The notes under the pieces are model-generated. The model was not told where the DNA came from. It searched no databases and was given only the letters and a program-made list of their open reading frames with translations. Of a stretch of DNA of 21,160 nt, positions 16,038 to 21,160 are shown piece after piece. Source of the stretch: an uncultured Collinsella sp. (GTDB lineage: Bacteria; Actinomycetota; Coriobacteriia; Coriobacteriales; Coriobacteriaceae). Both the position numbers and the translations under genes were made by a program. How positions within the stretch are numbered: the stretch's first letter is position 1; each line of letters starts with the position of its first letter. Location of the stretch: positions 1-21,160 of the forward strand of contig CABSKX010000038.1 of assembly GCA_902478365.1 (NCBI GenBank). Direction: 5' to 3'.

Positions 16038-16753
16038 GCGCCGGCGCTACGCTACTCAAGCTGCAACAGATCGATTTGGAACTCGCCCGCAACAAAAGCG
16101 AACTTGCCAATATGCCGGAGCTCAAGGAGCTCGCTTCTAAGCGCAAGACCTATGTGAAGCTCAAGTCCGAGATGACCAAGCTCTACGCCCAGCGCAAGGA
16201 CCTGGATATTGAGCTCGACGACCTCAACACCACCGAGATTCAGACCAATAACGCCATCGAGGCTGCCAAGAAGCGTCACGTCGACGGTTCTGATTACCGC
16301 GAGGTGCAGGACCTGGAGAATGAGCTTGCCACCCTGGCCAAACGTCTGGACAAGATCGAGCACACCCGCAAGGACGTCATCGTCGCCCATAAGGAAGCGC
16401 TCGACCGCGAGGCCCGCGCGCAGGCCATCATCGCCAAGTTCGAGGAGGGCGTGAAGGCTGACACCAAGGCCGCACGAGCCAAGGCCGCCGACTTGCAGGC
16501 CCAGATTGATGCCGCCACCAAGGAGCGCACTGCGCTGGCTGCCACGCTGCCGACTGACGTGCTCACCGATTACGAGCGCCTGCTTAAGCAGTTCCGCGGC
16601 CTGGCCGTCGAGACCATCCAAGGCAACATCCCCACGGTCTGCCACACAGCGCTGCAGGCATCGTCCATGAGCGACCTCAACCACGACGGTAGTGAGATTA
16701 CGCACTGCCCGTACTGCCACCGCCTGCTCGTGCTCCCCAGCAAGGAAGCTTAA
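16034..16753 (+). CDS. Coiled-coil protein with partial C4 zinc ribbon
   Basis: The family (CT398-like / C4-type zinc ribbon) has a long antiparallel coiled coil and a C-terminal zinc ribbon. It is thought to bind nucleic acid or act with its Nif3-like neighbour, but it is not functionally settled. This 239-residue protein is almost entirely charged helix up to about residue 190. The ribbon shows Cys203 and Cys225-X2-Cys228. The expected first cysteine of the first pair is absent (IPTVCH), so zinc would need another ligand such as His204. The ATG at 16034 has AAGGAGAG upstream and overlaps the preceding stop. A longer frame from 15998 lies inside the Nif3 gene and lacks a site. Confidence 0.88.
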   Translation: MSAGATLLKLQQIDLELARNKSELANMPELKELASKRKTYVKLKSEMTKLYAQRKDLDIELDDLNTTEIQTNNAIEAAKKRHVDGSDYREVQDLENELATLAKRLDKIEHTRKDVIVAHKEALDREARAQAIIAKFEEGVKADTKAARAKAADLQAQIDAATKERTALAATLPTDVLTDYERLLKQFRGLAVETIQGNIPTVCHTALQASSMSDLNHDGSEITHCPYCHRLLVLPSKEA

Positions 16754-16756
16754 ACG

Positions 16757-17968
16757 ATGGCGGCACCCAACAATTCAATGCAACTTGAGGGGAAAACGAT
16801 CCTGCTGGGCATTACCGGCGGGATCGCCGCCTATAAGTCGTGCAATATCGTGCGCCTGCTGCAAAAGCGCGGCGCACGCGTCAAGGTCGTTATGAGCGAG
16901 CATGCCACCGAGTTTGTGGGGCCGCTCACATTCCGCGCGCTCACCAATGAGCCGGTCGCGGTGGGCCTGTTCGACGACCCTTCCGACCCCATCCACCACA
17001 TTTCGCTCGCGAAGGAGCCCGACCTGGTTGTCGTGGCGCCCGCGACGGCCAATATCATCGCCAAGATGGCCAACGGCGTCGCCGATGACCTCATCTCCAC
17101 CACGCTGCTTGCCACGCCGCGACCCATCGTGATCGCCCCCGCCATGAACAATGGCATGTGGAAGGCGCCGGCAACCCAGGCCAACATGGCCACGCTGCGC
17201 GAGCGCGGCGTTCACGTGGTGGGACCCGGCAGCGGCTACCTTGCCTGCGGCGACGTGGACACGGGGCGCATGAGCGGGCCCGAGGACATCGTCGAGGCCA
17301 TCTGCGAGGTGCTCAATCCCTCGCCCCAGGACCTTACAGGCAAGCGCATCGTGATCACCGCCGGTCCTACGCACGAACCGATCGATCCGGTGCGCTTTAT
17401 CGGCAATCGGTCGTCGGGCAAGATGGGCATCGCACTGGCAGGGGAGGCCGTACGCCGCGGCGCTGCGGTCACGCTCGTGCTGGGGCCGACGTCACTCGAC
17501 GTGGGTCGCGGCGTGGAGTGCGTGCGCGTGCAGACCGCCGCAGAGATGCTGCAGGCGGCGCTGGGCGCCTTCCAGACGGCCGATGCGGCCATTTGTGCGG
17601 CGGCTGTCGCCGACTACACACCCGCGGCCCCTGCCGACCATAAGTTAAAAAAGGCCAACGAGCGCCTGGATCGCATCGAGCTGGTCGAGACAGTCGATAT
17701 TTTGGCCGAGCTCTCGCGCCAAAAGGGAGAGCGCCGTGTGATCGGATTTGCAGCCGAGACCGATAACGTCGTAGAGTACGCTGAGCGTAAATTGGCCCGC
17801 AAGGGCTGCGATGCGATCATCGCCAACGATGTCTCGCGCGCCGATTCGGGCTTTGGCACCGACACCAATAAGGCCTGGATCGTGAGTACGGCGGGTACGC
17901 AAGAACTTCCCGTGCTAACAAAACCCCAGCTCGCAGATACAATTTTGGACTTGCTCAAAAATAATTAA
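16757..17968 (+). CDS. coaBC: Bifunctional CoaBC (phosphopantothenoylcysteine synthase/decarboxylase)
   Basis: CoaBC couples 4'-phosphopantothenate to cysteine (CoaB, CTP-dependent) and decarboxylates the product (CoaC, FMN-dependent) on the way to coenzyme A. The 403-residue protein has an N-terminal flavin domain with GITGGIAAYK (18-27), His81, APAMNNGMW (127-135) and the Cys164 loop ACGDVDTGRM. The CoaB domain starts near 195 with ITAGPTHEPIDPVRFIGNRSSGKMG and has AAVADYTP and a KLKK lysine block. The length is standard. The ATG lies three bases after the previous stop, with AAGGA 11 bases upstream. It is the last protein gene of the core cluster. Confidence 0.97.
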   Translation: MAAPNNSMQLEGKTILLGITGGIAAYKSCNIVRLLQKRGARVKVVMSEHATEFVGPLTFRALTNEPVAVGLFDDPSDPIHHISLAKEPDLVVVAPATANIIAKMANGVADDLISTTLLATPRPIVIAPAMNNGMWKAPATQANMATLRERGVHVVGPGSGYLACGDVDTGRMSGPEDIVEAICEVLNPSPQDLTGKRIVITAGPTHEPIDPVRFIGNRSSGKMGIALAGEAVRRGAAVTLVLGPTSLDVGRGVECVRVQTAAEMLQAALGAFQTADAAICAAAVADYTPAAPADHKLKKANERLDRIELVETVDILAELSRQKGERRVIGFAAETDNVVEYAERKLARKGCDAIIANDVSRADSGFGTDTNKAWIVSTAGTQELPVLTKPQLADTILDLLKNN

Positions 17969-17976
17969 AAAAGTTC

Positions 17977-18006
17977 TTGCACAAGTCCAAAGTTTCGGGT
18001 TAATAT
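17977..18006 (+). promoter_or_regulatory. Predicted sigma70-type promoter of tRNA-Pro
   Basis: A -35 box TTGCAC (17977-17982) and a -10 box TAATAT (18001-18006) have an 18-bp spacer. The start would lie near 18013, about 36 bases before the mature tRNA. The -35 box is nine bases after the coaBC stop, and no terminator separates them, so coaBC transcripts may read into the tRNA. Confidence 0.7.
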
Positions 18007-18048
18007 ACTCCCTGTTGCGAGCGAGAGCAGAGCAACAAACAAAAGCTT

Positions 18049-18125
<77 letters not shown>

Positions 18126-18136
18126 GAAGTTTGCAG

Positions 18137-18164
18137 GTCAGGCACCTAGTGCCTGACTTTTTTT
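18137..18164 (+). terminator. Strong rho-independent terminator after tRNA-Pro
   Basis: A perfect 9-bp stem GTCAGGCAC/GTGCCTGAC with a 3-nt loop is followed by seven T. It lies 12 bases after the tRNA and should stop the plus-strand transcript before the accessory region. Confidence 0.93.
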
Positions 18165-18586
18165 GTTTTAAGCAATTGCTTAATTTTGATTAATCAACAG
18201 GGTGCCAAAAATCACCCTGCGCGATAATCGCCTTTTGCGGCTACTTGCGCGTTTTGCACACGCTTGGGCCGATTTATTAACGCGATATGAATCTACATAC
18301 GCGTAGCTGGTATACAGTCGAGTACAGACTGTATTTATCGCGGCGATTTACACAGATATAGCGACTGTAACGAACAAGCGTGTCGCTGTATTTATTCCAG
18401 TAGCTCACTTGACCGGTGGACAAGTGAGCGATTGCAACGATATGCCAACCAGGATGGGCTCCATACGAGGACGCCGCAGGGGTAATGGCGGGGGAGTGCA
18501 GCAGGCGCTCTGAGAGCCGCTGTATGACCCCATGTCTCCTTAACTCGATAATTTGTGTTTCAAGCCACGAATCGGTCGAGCAATTG
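18165..18586. other. Palindrome-rich intergenic region, no convincing gene
   Basis: No frame here has a ribosome site plus recognisable protein features. It holds a run of inverted repeats: TTAAGCAATTGCTTAA (18168-18183), TTGATTAATCAA (18186-18197), CAGGGTG/CACCCTG (18198-18204 with 18213-18219), ATACAGTC/GACTGTAT (18312-18319 with 18327-18334), a 10-bp stem with one wobble pair (18356-18365 with 18382-18391) and GCTCACTTG/CAAGTGAGC (18403-18411 with 18421-18429). The decamer CTGTATTTAT occurs at 18329 and 18386. It might be a regulatory or structured-RNA region, or the remnant of a mobile element. Confidence 0.55.
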
Positions 18587-18622
18587 CCAAAAGAAAGGCC
18601 CATGCAGGATTGCACGGGCCTT
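18587..18622 (-). terminator. Terminator of the minus-strand pilin genes
   Basis: The stem AAGGCCC/GGGCCTT (18595-18601 with 18616-18622) has an inner TGCA/TGCA helix. On the minus strand it is followed by TTCTTTT. It begins about 20 bases after the TAG of the DUF6273 pilin gene, which fits a genuine 3' end there. Confidence 0.8.
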
Positions 18623-18884
18623 ACATCAGATCAAATTTGAGCTAGAAGCACCAAACGGGGCAGACGCAATACGAGTACCCCGCGTAGTCGGCGTACGTCG
18701 GGTCGCCGCTGCTGTCGACATTGAGGAAGTAGTAGGAGTTGCTCGGATTCACCGAGCGCTCCCACCAACTGCTGCCAATCTTCAGACAGGCATTAACAGA
18801 ATAGTTCTCCGTCACCTTGCCTTTGAAGGCCTCGTACTGGGTGCCCTCGGAGGAAGTCCAGGGATAGGATGCCCAATAGGAGGT

Positions 18885-18893
18885 GGGGGGGGG
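18885..18893 (-). repeat. Nine-base C/G run in the DUF6273 coding region
   Basis: Nine G on the plus strand, read as nine C in the gene. The upstream frame reads SEIAPP and then drifts to HLLLG; with eight C it reads SEIAPPTSYWASYPW, matching the DUF6273 layout. Runs of this length are prone to polymerase slippage and also to sequencing miscalls. Confidence 0.85.
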
Positions 18894-19351
18894 CGATCTC
18901 AGAGTAGCTGAGCAGGAACAGCTTGTCCGAGGTAGCCGTCACGGCGGCGTTCTTGTTCTCATCACCGCCCCCGACATTGTTCGATAGCTTTTTGACGGCC
19001 TTCACCTTGGACTGGAAATCGGAGGGCATCAGATTCCAGATCTTGCCGGAGTTCATTTTCTGACGGAGTTCAGACTTCTCCCAACCGCCGGCGTTGGTGT
19101 CAATCGCGTTCATGGGGGACCAAATGCCCGTCGTGGTGGTGAGGAACGTGAGGCCCGCCTTGCCGGATCCGCCTGCAGGGTCATCATGATTGATGCCGAT
19201 AATGCGGTAAGTCAGCGTCTTGCCATCGGTGAGCTTCATCGAGAACTCGGTGCCGGCATCCATCGCGGCCTTCGCCTTGGCGTAGGCGGGCGACGCCTCG
19301 CCCTTGGCGGCGATGTCCTCGGCAACTGCCTTCTGCTCACCGAGGGTCCAG

Positions 19352-19380
19352 TCCTTCGCGTGTCCTTCGCGTCCTTGGCG
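19352..19380 (-). repeat. Three 9-bp tandem units interrupted by a 2-base insertion
   Basis: On the plus strand the units are TCCTTCGCG (19352-19360), TG, TCCTTCGCG (19363-19371) and TCCTTGGCG (19372-19380). Each unit encodes the tripeptide AKD on the minus strand. Without the TG the gene would read LAKDAKDAKDW in one frame; with it the pilin part is disconnected from the DUF6273 part. Confidence 0.85.
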
Positions 19381-19792
19381 AGCGCCGCCTGGACGGTCGC
19401 GGAACCCGCGCCGTTACCGCTGCCGGAACCGCTCGGTTCCCAAGTCCCACCTGCTGTCCCGTTTACCAATACTCCCGCCACCGTGTTGAACTGGTTCCTG
19501 ATTGCCGACGAGACCCAAGGGCCGGCTATCATCACAACCAGGACGATAATCGCGATGACCAGAACGTACTCGATGGCTCCTTGGCCTCGGAGGCGGGTAT
19601 TCCTAGGAGATACCCACCCCCCGAAGGTTAATTGCCGCTGCATGCATATGCGACACTCCCTTCGCATGGGGATTGATATTGCATGCAGAGCGTACGTTAA
19701 AGCGAACCGACTAGCCCGTAACGTGCCGCTGAGGCAACGGCGGCACGGGTGCCCGCGCCACATAAACTGCTTGCCGTTTTGTTTCTTCAGAC

Positions 19793-20752
19793 CTACTGCC
19801 ACGCCTTCGGGAGGATAACGCCGGGGGCGCAGTGATTGAAGTCACTATGATTGGCATAGGTTGGGACATTCCAATCGGATAGTCGAGGTTTAGATTTTTG
19901 CAATAGCTAAACATGCCGAGCATATCCATAACATCTGAGGTCTTCCACCCTGGTCCAAATTTCACGCTTTTCAGCGAACTGTCGGTGGAAAAAAGGAGAC
20001 GTAAATCGCCGGCTTTCCGCGTCGACCATCCGGAGATGTCAATCTCCTCGACCTTGTAAAGGTTTTTGAGCGCCGAGTCGAATTCGACGACCGAGGACGT
20101 ATCCCAGCTTGAAATACTGAAGGAAGTCGCATTGCCGCAATACGCGAATGCGTGCTGCAGATTTGTGCAGTTCGACATGTCGAACTTTGCCAGATCAAAG
20201 CTCTTGCAGTTCTCCATGTACTGAAAGCAAAATGCCAACGAGTGGATTTCTATGCCATCGTCAATGGCCTTTACGGCCACGATATTACTTCTGTTAGGCC
20301 ACCAGGGGGCAGTCGTCTTGCCGTCGTTTCCCACGGTCGCGGTGGCGTATCCATTTTCGAACCCCGTATACACCGCCGTCACGCGGCGGCTGTTGAGCAT
20401 GTCACCGACTCTGGGGACCCCGCGGCGCTTGTAGAACATGAGGCTGTGGTCGTCCTCCGAGTACACGGCGAACGCTATCCCGTGAACGGGGTCCACGATG
20501 TCGGCGTCGGTCAACGACCCGTTGCCGCCGCCCGTGCCGCCCGACTCCCAGCTCCCCTTTGAGATTCCGTTGCCGAGCGTCCCCGCCACCGTGTTGAACT
20601 GGTTTGTGATCGCCGACGAGACCCACGGTCCCGCGATCAGCACCACCAGGACGATGATCGCGATGATCAGTACGTACTCGACTGTCGACTGCCCCTTCGG
20701 GCGGCGGGTAAATCTGGGAGATACCCCCCCCCGAAAGGAATTTCCGCTGCAT
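19793..20752 (-). pseudogene. Flp-type pilin fused to BspA-like DUF285 repeats, out of frame
   Basis: This has the same design as its downstream neighbour and about 319 residues if repaired. ATG 20752 has AGAGGAG ten bases upstream and begins MQRKFLSGG. A run of nine G (20724-20732) then throws the frame. With eight G the leader is 20 residues, the same as the neighbour, ending RRPKG before QSTVEY. Next come a hydrophobic helix, GPWVSSAITNQFNTVAG, a Gly/Ser linker, the segment FAVYSEDDHSLMFYKR...VTAVYTGFE and several DUF285/BspA-type repeats (for example FDMSNCTNLQHAFAYCGN and WDTSSVVEFDSALKNL). Near 19881 one base is missing: the next frame gives SDWNVPTYANHSDFN...PGVILPKAWQ and stops at 19793, the expected tail. 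As sequenced the open frame instead runs on to 19711. BspA-like repeats are common in adhesins. Confidence 0.8.
20724..20732 (-). repeat. Nine-base G run in the pilin leader
   Basis: Nine C on the plus strand, nine G in the gene, codons 7-10 of the leader. The neighbour gene has GGGGGGTGGG at the same place, interrupted by T and in frame. Eight G here would restore the frame and give the same leader length. It is a candidate on/off switch for export of the protein. Confidence 0.85.
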
Positions 20753-20796
20753 GCATGTGCGGCTCCTCTCGGATTGCTTTGGCTGATGCTGCAGAG

Positions 20797-20825
20797 GATA
20801 AACGCGATTACTAAGGATGAGTCAA
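20797..20825 (-). promoter_or_regulatory. Predicted promoter of the upstream pilin gene
   Basis: On the minus strand, -35 TTGACT (20820-20825) and -10 TTTATC (20797-20802) are 17 bp apart. The -10 box is weak. The start codon lies about 45 bases downstream of it. It abuts the palindrome at 20827-20843. Confidence 0.45.
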
Positions 20826-20826
20826 C

Positions 20827-20843
20827 AATGCCGCAGCGGCATT
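20827..20843. promoter_or_regulatory. 17-bp palindrome, possible operator
   Basis: The sequence AATGCCGCAGCGGCATT is a perfect inverted repeat of 8-bp arms around a single base. It lies one base upstream of the -35 box of the pilin promoter and about 50 bp upstream of the divergent gene's -10. A dimeric regulator could bind here and act on both directions. No regulator gene is in the window. Confidence 0.5.
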
Positions 20844-20869
20844 CACACTAAGAGGGTAAGGCGTTCGGA

Positions 20870-20896
20870 GTGACATCCCGTTCCAAAACGTATACT
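20870..20896 (+). promoter_or_regulatory. Possible promoter of the DUF1648 gene
   Basis: TATACT (20891-20896) is a good -10 box. GTGACA (20870-20875) could be a -35, but the spacer is only 15 bp. The position fits a gene starting near 20945. Confidence 0.35.
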
Positions 20897-20944
20897 TGAT
20901 TTAAGGCGGAGTGGAATGTGGGCGCGCAAGGAGATGCGGAATCG

Positions 20945-21160
20945 ATGAGAGCCTCAAAAAAACTACTGCAGTGTTATCATCTTTCATCCTCTCTATTCTT
21001 CCATTTCTGATTCTATGGGCGGCTTGGTCAGTCCTCCCTGATACAATTCCCGCTCATTGGAGTGGGGGTGTGGTTGATCGATGGGGTAATAAGCTTGAAT
21101 TGCTGGTTGTTCCGCTGTTTTCTCTGATTGGTTCTATTGCAATTTCTGTGTACCTTATTG
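20945..21160 (+). CDS. DUF1648-type membrane protein, partial, start out of frame
   Basis: The frame read from 20971 onward gives a hydrophobic segment (SSFILSILPFLILWAAW), then LPDTIPAHWSGGVVDRWGNK, the signature loop of DUF1648 proteins (membrane proteins sometimes joined to SdpI-like immunity domains), and a second membrane segment that runs off the window. The best start is ATG 20945, with AAGGAG 11 bases upstream, reading MRASKK, but the run of seven A (20956-20962) leaves it one base out of frame with the rest; eight A would join them. Alternatives in the main frame are GTG 20971 or GTG 20911, neither with a good ribosome site. AT-rich codons (TCT, ATT, CTT) set it apart from the core genes and suggest acquisition. 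Role unknown. Confidence 0.65.

Larger units (their letters stand above)
18642..19643 (-). pseudogene. Flp-type pilin fused to DUF6273 domain, out of frame
   Basis: The intended product is an exported pilin-like surface protein of about 332 residues. From ATG 19643 it has a 20-residue basic leader ending in RLRG, then QGAIEY (cleavage after Gly, Glu at +5, as in Flp/type IVb prepilins), a hydrophobic helix, the conserved GPWVSSAIRNQFNTVAG, and a Gly/Ser linker. Translation then breaks. Two extra bases within a 9-bp tandem repeat (19352-19380) separate the pilin from the DUF6273 part, which starts in another frame with AKDWTLGEQKAVAEDIAAKG and continues through YRIIGINHDD and MNAIDTNAGGW. A second break at a C9 run (18885-18893) cuts off the well-conserved end, which resumes in frame as SYWASYPWTSSEGTQYEAF...SSWWERS...CPVWCF and stops at 18642. 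A run of eight would restore it. It could be phase-variable, a silent cassette or decaying. Confidence 0.8.

Noticed and set aside
18277..18615. 112-codon minus-strand frame in the palindrome-rich region
   Set aside because: It has no ribosome site or recognisable protein features, starts inside a terminator hairpin and overlaps three other hairpins.
18555..18911. 118-codon plus-strand frame
   Set aside because: It is antisense to the conserved end of the DUF6273 gene.
19186..19818. 210-codon plus-strand frame
   Set aside because: It is antisense to the pilin helix and the DUF6273 start, whose motifs are clear on the minus strand.

Overview
The window looks like chromosome from a high-GC anaerobic actinobacterium of the Coriobacteriia, most likely Collinsella or a close relative. 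This is inferred from GC-rich coding sequence, the gene order, and the style of the pilin/BspA-like and DUF6273 proteins at the right end. It was not checked against a database.

Left edge (1-887). Two tRNA genes, Met(CAT) and Ala(GGC), each have a sigma70-like promoter and a hairpin terminator. Between them lies a long palindromic element with 31-bp perfect arms around a central hairpin, followed by GC-rich palindromes. The first 55 bases are an exact copy of 858-912, the leader and first eight codons of the ABC-F gene.

Core (888-18164). Sixteen tightly packed plus-strand genes, often overlapping by a few bases, form one long housekeeping cluster. In order they are: an ABC-F ribosome-associated ATPase, a small membrane protein, an M50 site-2-type protease, the condensin partners ScpA and ScpB, a RluB-type pseudouridine synthase, cytidylate kinase, a PlsC-like acyltransferase, IspH, a PDZ/radical-SAM/DUF512 protein, the ribosome GTPase Der, PlsY, GpsA, ribulose-phosphate 3-epimerase, a NifS/IscS-type cysteine desulfurase, a Nif3-like metal protein, a coiled-coil zinc-ribbon protein and CoaBC (counting the small membrane protein, seventeen reading frames). 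Themes are ribosome function, chromosome segregation, phospholipid synthesis (GpsA makes glycerol-3-phosphate, PlsY and PlsC acylate it), isoprenoids, Fe-S supply (the desulfurase serves IspH and the radical SAM protein) and CoA. tRNA-Pro(GGG) with a strong terminator closes the region.

Accessory end (18165-21160). After about 430 bp of palindrome-rich DNA without a convincing gene come two minus-strand genes of the same design: a short prepilin leader with a Flp/type IVb cleavage site, one hydrophobic pilin helix, a Gly/Ser linker, then a swapped C-terminal module (DUF6273 in one, BspA-like DUF285 repeats in the other). Both are out of frame as sequenced. Each contains a run of nine G/C bases where a run of eight would join the pieces, plus one further indel. 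A divergent plus-strand DUF1648 membrane-protein gene runs off the right edge and also has a one-base frame break, in an A7 run. The most interesting hypothesis here is a pair of switchable or silent pilin-adhesin cassettes. Decay and homopolymer sequencing error are the alternatives.
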